A stretch of 64,000 bases of DNA from Gammaproteobacteria bacterium (ex Lamellibrachia satsuma). GTDB lineage: Bacteria > Pseudomonadota > Gammaproteobacteria > Chromatiales > Chromatiaceae. Position 1 is the first letter of the stretch; the number at the start of each line of letters is the position of its first letter. The stretch is from contig CP053680.1 in the NCBI GenBank assembly GCA_019623805.1, forward strand, positions 1,838,001 through 1,902,000, in the 5' to 3' direction. A program made the translations under genes and the position numbers. Shown here one piece after another: positions 27,168 through 37,006 of the stretch. The notes beneath the pieces are model-generated. The model made no database searches. It was not told where the DNA came from and was given only the letters and a program-made list of their open reading frames with translations.

Positions 27168-30100
27168 TCAGCTATCTTTCTTTTTCTTGAACAAACCACC
27201 CAGAGAATAGCGACGTTTACCGGAGGTCTCCTGGCCATCGAGCGAGGCGGGGTCTGCCTCCCCGACGCTGTCATCGAACTCCAATTCGGATGTATGCAGA
27301 TTATCGCCATTCAGCGGCTCAGACTCATCAGCTATCCGGGAATTACTGCCGGTCTGCCTCAGCAACACCTCAAGCTTGCGTCCCAGACGATCCACCTCGC
27401 CGTCACGATCTTCAATGGCGTCCTCCAATGTGCGGCACTGTCTCTGCGACATACGCAGGGTCTGCTCTTTCTCACGTAACGCCTTCTTGATCGAATCGAG
27501 CTCCTGCCGTGTCGCCTGCAGGGCCGCAACCTCATTCATATCACGCCCTGACTGCTTACCCTGTGTCTCTGCCGCATCCAATGCCTGACGCATCTGCTCC
27601 AGATCCTCAGACGCCCGGCTACGCACCATGTTGAGTTCCGTACGCAGCGCATCAACCTCATCGTCAGCGCCAAGGGACTGCACTGTCTGGATCTGTTCCA
27701 CATACTCTTCCATCACCGAGCGCAGTTCATTTACCTCTTTTTTCAGACGCTTCGCCTGTCCTTCGGCTTGATCCCGCGCCTCTTCCACCGACTCCTTCTG
27801 TTGACGCATCTGCTCCATTTGATCGAGCAGGGTGTCAGCTATCTCAGAGTCTTCGGCTGTGCTTTTGTTTTCCACCAGTTCTGAGTGCAGCTGATCATTT
27901 TCACCCATCAAATCAGCGAATTGATCCCGCAGATCCGATAGCTGTTTGGAAAGGGTGTCGCGCTCTTCTTCAAGGGCAATCTTTTCATTGGTGAGTCCCT
28001 CAAAATCCTCTTCGAGCATCTCTACTGCCGTCTCCTGAACCTGCCGCTCCCGTTGCAGGAAATCGACCTGCTGCGCCTGCTGTTCCGCATCTCTGCGCCG
28101 CTTCTCCTCCTTTTCGAGCGCTGTGCGCAGCTTTTGAATCTCAGACTCCACATCATCTTCTAACTGAGCCTCCATCTCCAGCTGCACTTCACGCAACCCG
28201 TCGACAGTCCGCTTTAGCTCTGTGATCTGTTTCTGTGCCTGACCCAACACCTCACTATCCCTGTCTTCACCGGCAGCCCTGGCTGCTGTCGCCTGCTCAA
28301 GACCCTCTTTGGCCTCATCAAGCTGCTGCTGCAACGTTGCGGTCAGCAGCTCGGCGCTATTTTGCGTCTGGGTGAGTTGCTCCTTCTCTTCGTTCCATGC
28401 CAGCCGTGAAGATGCCAGTGTTTCTTCAGCTTGGGCCAACGCTTCCTTTTGTGAAGCCAGCTGTTGTTGGCTTTCCGTTTCAATCGCCGCAAGCCGCTCC
28501 TCAACCACTTTTTTCTCGGTTTGTAACAACTTCAGCGCCCGCTGCCGCTCGCTCTCCTCAGTAGCCGACTCATCCCGTAAGGCCTGCAATTCGCCTTCAA
28601 TCTCTCCAGACCGATGTTGCGTCTCCTCAACCGTCCTTTGCAAGGTCGCTGTGGATTCCTGCTCCCGCTCCAGCTGGGCCTGCAGCTCCGACTCCGACTG
28701 CTGCAGCTTGTCCCGCTCCTCGCGATAACGCGCCACAGTCTCATCATCCGCCTCTCTGGTTGATGCCAGATCCTGCTCCAGGGTGGCGATGCGGGTTTCT
28801 GCAAGCTCCAATGCCTGCCCCAGCTCAGAGCCAGCCCCCCGCTCATCTTCGATCATCTTCTGCAGGGCAGTCCGTTCTTCAGTCAATACATCGATCGAGG
28901 CGACAGCCGACTCCAACTGCTGCTGCTGATCCTCTATTTCGTTGCGGGCGTTCTCCAGGGATTGCTGCAAAGCATCCCGCTGTTCACTGTGTTGTCCGGC
29001 AATTTCATCACCGGACGCCTTGGCCGCGGCAAGGTCCTGTTCCAGTGAAGCGGATCTTGCTTCCATCCGCTCCTGCGCTTCCCGAAGACCAACCACCGAC
29101 TGTCGCTCAGCTTCAAGCGCTGCTTCAAGTTCACTCTGCCGGTCGGCCAATTCACCAACGATCTGTTCTTTCGTCTCCAGCAGCTTCTGCTTGTTCTCTA
29201 TCTCATCCCGCACTTCGCCAAGGGCGTGCTGTAGCGCATCACGCTCTTCACGATACTGTGCAGCCACTTCATCACCACTCTCCCTCGCAGTGGTAAGATC
29301 CTCTTCCAAGGTGGCCGCTCTGCTTTCCAACTGTTGCAGGCTTGCCTGGAGGTCCGCTGTAGTCTGCTGTTCTGCCTCCAGCAAGTCCTGCTTGTCATTC
29401 AGATCGCCCTGAACCTCATCCAGGTGCTTCTGTAGGCTATCCCGCTCTTCAAGGTAGCGGCTCGCAGTCTCATCCACAGACAGTTTCGCTGTGGCGAGAT
29501 CTCCTTCAAGCGTTGCAGCCCGCGCCTCACTGTTTTCCAGTGACTGGCGGATTTCCCCGGTTGTTCCCTGCTCTGTTTCCAGTGCACGTTCAAGCTCGAG
29601 CAACCTGTCGCTCGTGGCCTGATTCGACTCGGCCTTCGATTCCAGCTGCTGCTGTTTGCCGCTTATCTCATGGTGGGCGTCGTCCAGCGCCTGCTGCAGA
29701 GCAGTAAGCTCTTCCTGCTGCCGGGCCGCAGTTTCATCCTCTGACGATTGAGCGGCAGACAGCTGCTGCTCAAGTCCGCTGGCGCGGGCCTCCGCCTGCT
29801 CCAGAGATTCGCGTAGTGCTGTTGTCACACCGCGCTCTTCCTTCAAGGATGCCTTAAACTGCGCCTTCTTCTCTATCAGACGCTGGCTTGTCTCACCTGC
29901 CTGCTCCAGCGCATGCTGTTTATCAACGACATTGGCGCGAACCTGCTCCAGGGTCTGTAACAGATTATCCTGCTGTTCCTGAAAAGATGCTGCCGCCTCT
30001 TCTCCTGCCAGCTTGGCGACGGAAAGCGCTTCCTCCAGAGAGGTGGCTCTCGTCTCCAGTTCACTGAACGAATGGCGCAGGGTTTCAGCCTGTTCCTCGG

Positions 30101-32882
30101 AAACTGCCAGTGCGTTTTTCAGTTCCGTCTGTTTTTCGAAAAGCTGCTGTCGTGCCGCTTCACCATTTAAATTTTCCTGATGCCGGTGGGCAGACTCCGT
30201 CTGCGTCTGTTCCAGCTCTTCTTTCAGGGCTGCCAAAACACCCTGGTTTTGTGCATCGGCATCATCACCTGCCAAACGCACTTCGCGCAGTTCGTTTTCC
30301 AGCGTTTCTACCCGGCCTTGCGCCGTTTCAAAAGATTCACGCAGTTCATCTGCAAGTTGTTTCTGCTGTGCGGCACTGGCCTCGAGCTCTGCTTTACGCC
30401 CCTCAAGCGAACGCGTGGTTTCTTCAGCAGTCGACAAGGACTCAGTAACTTCTTCGTACAGACGCTGTTTGTCACCCGCTTCGGCCTGCGCCTGATCCAG
30501 CCCGGCGCGCAAGGAGGCTAGCTCGGCCTGTTGACCGGCTTCAGTTTCCGCTGCACTCTGCTGCAGATTCGTCAATGTCTTCTGCAGTTCAGTTCGACTC
30601 TCTTCTAGATCCTCCCGGGCGCATTTCAGCTCGGCAACCCGTTCCTGCTCCGCAGTGAGACGCGCTTCCAGTTCAGACTGCTCCCCAGCCAAATCCTGCT
30701 GCCTCGTCTCCGTCTCCTGCAGGGAGCGTTCCAACTGCTCAATTTTGACTGTCTGCTGGGTTGCGGTCAGTGTCTGTTCTTCCAACAGGGCATCCCTGTC
30801 GGCAAGATCCATTTTCAGACTCTCCCTGGCCTCTTCCATCTCCACCAGTAACAGCGCATGACGTTCTGCGGAACGTGCCGACTCATCCTTGACCAGCTGC
30901 AGCTCCCCGGTAATTGATTGCAGGGCTGTCTGCCTGGCCTCATCCTGCTCAACACCCGCGTTTTTCAGGGCCTCCTGCTCACGCTGACTCTCGGACAAGC
31001 GGGACGCCAAATCATTCCGCTCACTATCCAGGGCCTGTTTTTCTTTTTCCTGCTGCTGTTTCGCCGCCTCAGCAGCAGACACCTGCTGTGTCACTTCGGC
31101 AAGCTTCTCCTCTGCCTGCTTCTGCCGCGCCAGATCGCCCGCACGTAGTTCATCCAGCTCCTGCTGCAAAGTTTCCAGATGCCCCGAGAGTTCATCGCGC
31201 TCGCGGGTCAGTCTGGCCTGTTCGTCCGTCGACTGCTCCCGTAGACGATCAAGTGCCTGCTGCATGGATTGAAGTTGCCGCTCTAGCGTTGTCTGCTTGT
31301 CAACACTCTCTTCAACCCGGACCTGAGCTGCAGCCTTGGTCTCCTGCAGTGCCTCTTCCGTTTCCGATAGCTGTATCTGCAGCCCGGTCAGCTCCTCTTT
31401 CAATCGACCTTGATCCAGGGAATTCTGTTCATCCAAGCGGGTCAATTTTCCCCGCAGGGAGGTTATCTCTTCTGCTGCCGCAACCTGGTCATGCTCTGCA
31501 CTGGCTGACTCCTCCTGCAGACCACCGATCTCCTGTTCATGTGCCGTCCTGGTCTCCTGAACCTGCTGTTCCTGCTCATCCAACCGGCGGCGCGCAACCA
31601 CCAACGCCTGTTTCAGCAACTTGATTTCAGTCTGACGACGATTAAGAACATCCTTATACTCCTGGCTCGCATCCTCCAACTGCTGCTGCATTTCGTCGGC
31701 ACGTTGCTGCTCGGCGTAAAACTCCGCCATATGGGAGTCTTCATCAGGCTGACCGTTTTCAGACCCATTCGCCTCGACAGCTTCCCGCTTGAAGTCGATG
31801 ACGTTGTCGACTTTTTCCCCAGCAACGTGAATACCGGCAAGCGGAGCCACTACATCCCATGCCTGATCCAGCACGTAGACCTCAAAACCTCTCTCCACCA
31901 ATAGATAAGCCGCGGTAGCCGCCTGTCCCACTTCGGCGCCATGGACGACATACTCTCTGTCATTCGCCAGACTGGAGGCCTGGAAACGTAGCGAGAAGAA
32001 GGGCATGTTCAGACTTTCGGGCAGATGCCCCGCCTCATACTCCTCCGGTGGACGTACATCCAACCAGAGCGCACCGTCCTTGACTCTGGCTTTAGCCTTT
32101 TTATATTTGAGTGTTCTGGAGAGGGGGCTTTTTACCAGATCAACGAAGTCCGCCTTGCTGAGTCGTACCAGCACACCATCAGTAACCATGGTAATAGTAC
32201 TGCTACGCGGGGCGTCGGAGATGAGCGCCTCTTCGCCAAAACTGTCACCGGCACGAAGTTGCGCCAATTCCACTGGTGGCCTGTCCTGTTCGGGCTGGCG
32301 CGCCACACTGCAACGACCACTGCTGATCAGATAGTAGTAATCCCCCTCTTCCCCCTGCCGAATAATGACATCGCCGGTGGTGACTGGAACTTCTTCCATA
32401 CGCATCATGACGCGCTGGAGATTGGCGGGAGGTATCTGTTGAAAAATGGTGGATTGCAACAGCAGGGTCATCCAGTCCCCACTGCTCTGCTCCTTGATAT
32501 CATTGACTTCGTAACTGGCTTTCTGACTCCGCGCCAACATGTCGCTTAGCATTCGGCTGTCGATGCGAACGAAGGTGGTCACACTCTTCGCCCTGGCGGA
32601 ATGTTTACGGGGGAGCTGATGAGCCAAGGCAAAACGAGCCGTTTGGGTACCACTGGCGACAGAATCAACCTCCCGTTTGCCGGACAGCAGTCCAACGCTG
32701 CCGGATAGCAGGTAGACATTCTGATGATCCGTATCACCCTCGTGAAAGAGATATTCACCTTTCACCGCCTTCTCAACCACAATCCGGCTCAGCAGCTGGC
32801 CGAGTTGCTCGTCCGACAAGGTATTCAGGGGGACCAGATTTTTCAGCAGGGCATCATCTTTTTGTGTTTTCGCCACCGCCAT
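27168..32882 (-). CDS. Giant CNB-CNB-rhodanese-coiled-coil protein
   Basis: 1904 residues. Residues about 13-135 and 140-250 are cyclic-nucleotide-binding domains; only the second has a good phosphate-binding cassette (SFGEEALISDAPRSSTI). Residues about 265-350 form a rhodanese domain (ALWLDVRPPEEYEAGHLPESLNMP) whose active-site loop reads VVHGAEVGQ with no cysteine, so it is probably non-catalytic. From about residue 390 to 1860 almost everything is charged Gln/Glu-rich coiled coil, with an 88-residue repeat in the central part. The end is basic (RYSLGGLFKKKKDS). No signal peptide or membrane helix is visible. It may be a cyclic-nucleotide-responsive cytoplasmic scaffold; function is unknown. 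Confidence 0.85.
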   Translation of the reverse strand: MAVAKTQKDDALLKNLVPLNTLSDEQLGQLLSRIVVEKAVKGEYLFHEGDTDHQNVYLLSGSVGLLSGKREVDSVASGTQTARFALAHQLPRKHSARAKSVTTFVRIDSRMLSDMLARSQKASYEVNDIKEQSSGDWMTLLLQSTIFQQIPPANLQRVMMRMEEVPVTTGDVIIRQGEEGDYYYLISSGRCSVARQPEQDRPPVELAQLRAGDSFGEEALISDAPRSSTITMVTDGVLVRLSKADFVDLVKSPLSRTLKYKKAKARVKDGALWLDVRPPEEYEAGHLPESLNMPFFSLRFQASSLANDREYVVHGAEVGQAATAAYLLVERGFEVYVLDQAWDVVAPLAGIHVAGEKVDNVIDFKREAVEANGSENGQPDEDSHMAEFYAEQQRADEMQQQLEDASQEYKDVLNRRQTEIKLLKQALVVARRRLDEQEQQVQETRTAHEQEIGGLQEESASAEHDQVAAAEEITSLRGKLTRLDEQNSLDQGRLKEELTGLQIQLSETEEALQETKAAAQVRVEESVDKQTTLERQLQSMQQALDRLREQSTDEQARLTRERDELSGHLETLQQELDELRAGDLARQKQAEEKLAEVTQQVSAAEAAKQQQEKEKQALDSERNDLASRLSESQREQEALKNAGVEQDEARQTALQSITGELQLVKDESARSAERHALLLVEMEEARESLKMDLADRDALLEEQTLTATQQTVKIEQLERSLQETETRQQDLAGEQSELEARLTAEQERVAELKCAREDLEESRTELQKTLTNLQQSAAETEAGQQAELASLRAGLDQAQAEAGDKQRLYEEVTESLSTAEETTRSLEGRKAELEASAAQQKQLADELRESFETAQGRVETLENELREVRLAGDDADAQNQGVLAALKEELEQTQTESAHRHQENLNGEAARQQLFEKQTELKNALAVSEEQAETLRHSFSELETRATSLEEALSVAKLAGEEAAASFQEQQDNLLQTLEQVRANVVDKQHALEQAGETSQRLIEKKAQFKASLKEERGVTTALRESLEQAEARASGLEQQLSAAQSSEDETAARQQEELTALQQALDDAHHEISGKQQQLESKAESNQATSDRLLELERALETEQGTTGEIRQSLENSEARAATLEGDLATAKLSVDETASRYLEERDSLQKHLDEVQGDLNDKQDLLEAEQQTTADLQASLQQLESRAATLEEDLTTARESGDEVAAQYREERDALQHALGEVRDEIENKQKLLETKEQIVGELADRQSELEAALEAERQSVVGLREAQERMEARSASLEQDLAAAKASGDEIAGQHSEQRDALQQSLENARNEIEDQQQQLESAVASIDVLTEERTALQKMIEDERGAGSELGQALELAETRIATLEQDLASTREADDETVARYREERDKLQQSESELQAQLEREQESTATLQRTVEETQHRSGEIEGELQALRDESATEESERQRALKLLQTEKKVVEERLAAIETESQQQLASQKEALAQAEETLASSRLAWNEEKEQLTQTQNSAELLTATLQQQLDEAKEGLEQATAARAAGEDRDSEVLGQAQKQITELKRTVDGLREVQLEMEAQLEDDVESEIQKLRTALEKEEKRRRDAEQQAQQVDFLQRERQVQETAVEMLEEDFEGLTNEKIALEEERDTLSKQLSDLRDQFADLMGENDQLHSELVENKSTAEDSEIADTLLDQMEQMRQQKESVEEARDQAEGQAKRLKKEVNELRSVMEEYVEQIQTVQSLGADDEVDALRTELNMVRSRASEDLEQMRQALDAAETQGKQSGRDMNEVAALQATRQELDSIKKALREKEQTLRMSQRQCRTLEDAIEDRDGEVDRLGRKLEVLLRQTGSNSRIADESEPLNGDNLHTSELEFDDSVGEADPASLDGQETSGKRRYSLGGLFKKKKDS

Positions 32883-33083
32883 GCGTTCGCCTCTAGGAGT
32901 TAAGTTCCTGTTCTGTTTGCATTTACTATGCTTGATAGCGGCAAGATACAGAAAAGCTGAATAAGAAGGGGAACCCTATACCTATCAAAGCATGATCCGC
33001 TTTGCATAAGGTATCGTAACGGGTCACAGTTCTGAAATCTGACCATCAAAAACAGTCTTTTCATTCCTGGAACTAAAAGTAAC

Positions 33084-34640
33084 GTGCGAAAAAAAAATAC
33101 AACGGGAGGAGTAGTTGCCGCAGGACATCAGGAAACTGCCAGCGCAGCCCTACAGATCCTGCAGGAGGGAGGCAACGCATTTGATGCCGCCATTGCGGCC
33201 ATGTTTACCGCGTGTGTGGCGGAACCAGTGCTTGCGTCGCTCGGTGGCGGCGGTTTCCTTACCGCCCGCCCGGTGAATGCCGACCCGTTGGTCTACGATT
33301 TTTTCGCCCACACACCTTCTCGAAAGCAGCCTGAAGCCGCCACCAATCTTCATCCCATTGTGGCTGATTTCGGAAACGCCAGCCAGACTTTTCATATCGG
33401 TATGGGTTCCATCGCCACACCCGGATTCATCAAAGGGGTGTTTGCGATACATCGGGAACGCTGCAGCATGCCGCTCAAACTGCTGGCAATGCCGGCCATA
33501 AATGCAGCAATCAGAGGCGTCAGGATCAATCCGTTCCAGCATCTGATCTCCGGAATCGTGCAGCCGATTCTCCGATCCAGCAATGCCGCATTTCAGTTGC
33601 ACAGCTCAGCCATCGGCACCGACCAGCTCGCGCAGGTGGGTGAGACGCGCAAGCAACCAGAGATGGCAGCTTTTTTCGAACATCTTTGCCGGGAAGGGGA
33701 AGCGCTTTTCTATCTTGGAGAGGCGGGTCAACAACTCACCGATACCTGCCGGGAATCCGGAGGACACTTACGCCCACACGACTTAAAACAGTATCAGGCT
33801 GTAAAACGTAAACCACTTGAACGGCGCTACAGGCAGGCGCGCATCTTTACCAATCCAACACCAGCCCTTGGCGGCACACTGATCGCTTTCACTCTCGCAT
33901 TATTGGATTCACACTCCCTGGACAATCATTTACCGGGCGGTGCAGATCATCTGAGAAGACTGATCCGGGCTATCTGCCTGACACAGCATCTGCGCACAAC
34001 GCAAAGCAGGAAGATAGAAAAACTGCTGAATGAAGATGTTCTACGTGAGTACCGGCAACGACTTCACAAAGGCGGCATCTGCACTCGCGGCACGACCCAA
34101 ATCAGCATTTTGGACCGACAGGACAATCTGGCAAGCATGACCCTATCCAATGGCGAGGGGTCAGGTTATGTCATTCCCGGCACCGGCATCATGATGAACA
34201 ATATGTTAGGGGAAGAGGACATCAATCCCTGTGGATTTCACAACTGGCCTGAAGATGAACGCATCGCTTCCATGATGTCCCCGACGCTGGCATTCCTTGA
34301 TCAAGGGAGAATCGTTGTTACGGGATCCGGTGGTTCAAACCGGATTCGCAGTGCAATCCTCCAAGTGCTGTCCAATCTGATCGATTTCGACATGCCACTG
34401 CAACAGGCTGTCGCTTTCCCACGCATCCATTTTGAAGAAGGGCTGCTCAGCATGGAACCTGGGGTAGATCAGAATGTCTCCAGCCGTCTTGCCACGGAAT
34501 TCCCGCGGCTGCGGCAATGGGATAGTAAAAACCTCTTCTTTGGCGGCGCCCATACGGTAATGCTGGAGGCAGATGGCAGACTCATAGGAGCAGGAGATGA
34601 ACGACGCGGCGGCGTCTGGCTCTCTACCGAGACACCTTAA
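33084..34640 (+). CDS. ggt: Gamma-glutamyltransferase family protein
   Basis: 518 residues starting with GTG. N-terminal GGNAFDAAIAAMFTACVAEP and GGGGFL are the usual Ntn-hydrolase large-subunit motifs. The self-cleavage site and nucleophile threonine are in RGTTQISILDRQ, followed by LSNGEGSG and NNMLGEED; the late GSGGSNRIRSAILQV matches the small-subunit binding loop. It hydrolyses or transfers gamma-glutamyl groups, for example of glutathione. No signal peptide is visible, unlike the periplasmic enzyme of E. coli. It is divergent from the giant coiled-coil gene. Confidence 0.85.
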   Translation: MRKKNTTGGVVAAGHQETASAALQILQEGGNAFDAAIAAMFTACVAEPVLASLGGGGFLTARPVNADPLVYDFFAHTPSRKQPEAATNLHPIVADFGNASQTFHIGMGSIATPGFIKGVFAIHRERCSMPLKLLAMPAINAAIRGVRINPFQHLISGIVQPILRSSNAAFQLHSSAIGTDQLAQVGETRKQPEMAAFFEHLCREGEALFYLGEAGQQLTDTCRESGGHLRPHDLKQYQAVKRKPLERRYRQARIFTNPTPALGGTLIAFTLALLDSHSLDNHLPGGADHLRRLIRAICLTQHLRTTQSRKIEKLLNEDVLREYRQRLHKGGICTRGTTQISILDRQDNLASMTLSNGEGSGYVIPGTGIMMNNMLGEEDINPCGFHNWPEDERIASMMSPTLAFLDQGRIVVTGSGGSNRIRSAILQVLSNLIDFDMPLQQAVAFPRIHFEEGLLSMEPGVDQNVSSRLATEFPRLRQWDSKNLFFGGAHTVMLEADGRLIGAGDERRGGVWLSTETP

Positions 34641-34765
34641 GACGCTGTGACCGGAGTCAAACTCGATGGGTATAACAGCACTGAAAGCCCTGTTGCTTCA
34701 ATCAAATTTGGCCCCAACCCCCTATGAAATTACTACAAAACCATCAAAATCCAGCCGTTTCAATT

Positions 34766-35795
34766 GGCTCTGTTTAAGTTAACTGTTGCAGAAGTTCTAT
34801 TCTTATAAGTGAGCACTCCAACTAGGAGGTAATGCCATGAATAAGAAAGACTTTACAGGGTTGCTTGGAGAATTGAAGTCACTCTCCCCCAGTCAATGGC
34901 AGCGACTCCACGCCCATCTTCAACGACATGAGACATCTGCAGTTGACCTGCTACTCGATGCAACCCCACCTCACTGTTGCCCCCATTGCCAATCCACCCG
35001 TTTGCGACCGTGGGGTTCAAGTCATGGCCTGCCTCGGTACCGCTGCAGTGCTTGTGGCCACACCAGTAATCCGTTAACAGGCACCCCTCTGGCCCATTTG
35101 CGGCACCGTGACCTGTGGTTTCGTTATGCACAAACCCTGATTGAGGGGCTATCTGTTCGCCGTGCGGCAGTCCTGTGTGGGATCAGTAACAATACCGCTT
35201 TCTTGTGGCGTCACCGTTTTCTACAAATGACTTCCGGACATCGGGCACATCATGAGCATGGCATTGTTGAAGCGGATGAAACCTTCTTTCTTGAGTCCTT
35301 CAAGGGACAGCGTCAGATCCCGCGCCCAGCACGGCATCGAGGCGGCGTGGGTCGAACCAGAGGGACGGGAGCAGATCACATCCCCGTATTGGTAACCAGA
35401 GATCGAAGTGGCGCAACCGCGGATTTCATTCTACATAAGCTGGATGCTATTCATGTAAGGGCTGTGCTTAAACCGCTGCTGGACCCTGATGCCGTTCTCT
35501 GTACGGATGGTGCCGCTGTCTACACGACCTTTGCCAAGGCTGAGGGCATAACTCACCAAGCCATGGCGAGTCGAGGGCCTCGTGTTCGCGGCGCGTTCCA
35601 TATTCAGAACGTCAATGCCTATGACAGTCGCCTCAAGACGTGGTTGCGGCGCTTCAATGGGGTTGCCACCAAATATCTCACCAACTACCTTGGCTGGCGT
35701 CGCATGCTTGAACGGTATCGTGTTGAGATAACACCCAATATCTGTTTTCTCGAAGCTATCGGGAGGGTTCCACAACAGCTAACTTATACATAGCC
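34766..35795 (+). mobile_element. Intact IS1595-family insertion sequence with 8-bp target duplication
   Basis: The 1030-bp element has imperfect terminal inverted repeats of about 28 bp (ggctctgtttaagttaactg at the left; reverse complement of the right end is ggctatgtataagttagctg). TTTCAATT is duplicated at 34758-34765 and 35796-35803. It contains one transposase gene. The 8-bp duplication agrees with the family. The right duplication contains the stop codon of the convergent gene, which is left intact. Confidence 0.93.
34837..35793 (+). CDS. IS1595-family transposase
   Basis: 318 residues. An N-terminal zinc ribbon ([14 protein letters not shown] ... [18 protein letters not shown]) is followed by a helix-turn-helix-like segment ([22 protein letters not shown]) and a DDE/ISXO2-like domain ([57 protein letters not shown]). 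It is full length with an AGGAGG site, so it is probably functional. Confidence 0.93.
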   Translation: MNKKDFTGLLGELKSLSPSQWQRLHAHLQRHETSAVDLLLDATPPHCCPHCQSTRLRPWGSSHGLPRYRCSACGHTSNPLTGTPLAHLRHRDLWFRYAQTLIEGLSVRRAAVLCGISNNTAFLWRHRFLQMTSGHRAHHEHGIVEADETFFLESFKGQRQIPRPARHRGGVGRTRGTGADHIPVLVTRDRSGATADFILHKLDAIHVRAVLKPLLDPDAVLCTDGAAVYTTFAKAEGITHQAMASRGPRVRGAFHIQNVNAYDSRLKTWLRRFNGVATKYLTNYLGWRRMLERYRVEITPNICFLEAIGRVPQQLTYT

Positions 35796-35797
35796 TT

Positions 35798-36376
35798 TCA
35801 ATTACCCAAAAGCGCCGATTTCAAACTACTGGTCACGGGTGAGGCGCCCAACCAGACACTCATCAGCGCCTGATTAAAATCAGCGCCGGGAATCATGCCT
35901 TTCTGTTCACCCCGAACGGTCACTCTGGTTCCGACACCTGGCAGGTAATCGAGCAACACCACATCCCCTTCGTGCAGCGTGTCGAACATCGCATTGAAAT
36001 TATCGAGGCGCTCACGCAACACCTTCATTTCATCCGCACTTCGATTGCCAGAAAAACCTTCGTCCCATCCAGAACGCATTTTCTCCTTTTCAACCTCAGA
36101 ATAGACAAAATGCATCAGCACTCTTTTGGTTACATCTGCATTGATGATTTTTTCCGCATCCCCTGTCTTTTCCGGCATGTAGAGTGCGGCAACATAGATG
36201 GAGAAGAAGAACTTTTTCCTGATTCCCGCACCATTCAGCTGCAATGTTTCACTACTGCCACCCACATTTACCTGCTCAGGGAGCGTGATACCTCCCACAT
36301 CTTTTGACCATGCATCGGTTACTGACAGCAATAAAATGAATAAGCTAAAAAGTAATTTCACAATCGTATCTCCCAT
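35798..36376 (-). CDS. Exported chalcone-isomerase-fold protein
   Basis: About 187-192 residues. A signal peptide (LLFSLFILLLSVTDAWS) leads into a chalcone-isomerase-like domain: LQLNGAGIRKKFFFSIYVAALYMPE, VTKRVLMHFVYSEVEKEKM, GDVVLLDYLPGVGTRVTVRGE. Bacterial members of this fold are periplasmic and of unknown ligand. A GTG at 36361 with a GGGAG site eight bases upstream may be the true start instead of the ATG at 36376. An IS1595 element sits directly after the stop codon. Confidence 0.8.
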   Translation of the reverse strand: MGDTIVKLLFSLFILLLSVTDAWSKDVGGITLPEQVNVGGSSETLQLNGAGIRKKFFFSIYVAALYMPEKTGDAEKIINADVTKRVLMHFVYSEVEKEKMRSGWDEGFSGNRSADEMKVLRERLDNFNAMFDTLHEGDVVLLDYLPGVGTRVTVRGEQKGMIPGADFNQALMSVWLGASPVTSSLKSALLGN

Positions 36377-36553
36377 GAAAACAGGTCGGCGTTAACGGCG
36401 AAAAGACAAAAAACGAGAAAAAATTAAAGTTTTATAAATAAATAGCGCTACAATTCATGATTGAATCCGTACTATTCATTGATACATTACTATCCCCTAA
36501 ATAATTATGTGCTATTTTATTCTCGAATAGCCAGTCCACCCAGGAGTTTTTCA

Positions 36554-36970
36554 ATGGTCGCAAAGAAGAAAGTAGCAAAGAAAACCACCAAAAAGGCTGC
36601 GAAGAAAAAGGTTGTCGCTAAAAAAGCGGCGGCAGTAGCAGCACCCCGCCTGAAAGCCATCACCACCAAACAGACCAAAACCCAGATTATCACTGCGATT
36701 GCTGAGGACACCGGCCTCACTCGCAAAGAGGTGGCCGCAGTTTTCGGCTCCATGAGTAGTCTGCTCACCCGTCATCTGCAACGCCGTGGCTCCGGTGAAT
36801 TCACAGTTCCAGACACTGGCGTAAAGGTGCGCCGGGTCGTAAAGCCTCGCACAAAAGCGCGGATGGGCCGCAACCCCGCAACGGGCGAATCGATCAAGAT
36901 CGCAGCAAAGCCTGCACGCAAAATTGTAAGACTCACTGCGCTCAAAGCTCTCAAAGAGCGGATCGACTAA
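36554..36970 (+). CDS. HU-family DNA-binding protein with lysine-rich N-terminal extension
   Basis: 138 residues. The first 45 are Lys/Ala/Val-rich (MVAKKKVAKKTTKKAAKKK...), like histone H1 or AlgP tails. The rest is an HU/IHF fold: TKTQIITAIAEDTGLTRKEVAAVFGSM, GEFTVPDTGVKVRRVVKPRTKARMGRNPATGESIKIAAK. It is expected to bind DNA and shape the nucleoid. The ATG at 36554 follows a CAGGAG site; the earlier open frame from 36461 is probably untranslated. A hairpin follows the stop. Confidence 0.9.
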   Translation: MVAKKKVAKKTTKKAAKKKVVAKKAAAVAAPRLKAITTKQTKTQIITAIAEDTGLTRKEVAAVFGSMSSLLTRHLQRRGSGEFTVPDTGVKVRRVVKPRTKARMGRNPATGESIKIAAKPARKIVRLTALKALKERID

Positions 36971-36977
36971 AACCTTC

Positions 36978-37006
36978 TGCCGCTATCGTTGCTGACGATA
37001 GCGGCA
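36978..37006 (+). terminator. Hairpin after HU-like gene
   Basis: TGCCGCTATCG and CGATAGCGGCA form an 11-bp stem with a seven-base loop, eight bases after the HU stop. The downstream sequence is not T-rich, but position and stem strength suggest a terminator. Confidence 0.65.

Noticed and set aside
31770..32090. Active rhodanese sulfurtransferase in the giant coiled-coil protein
   Set aside because: The active-site loop has no cysteine, so only a structural domain is called.
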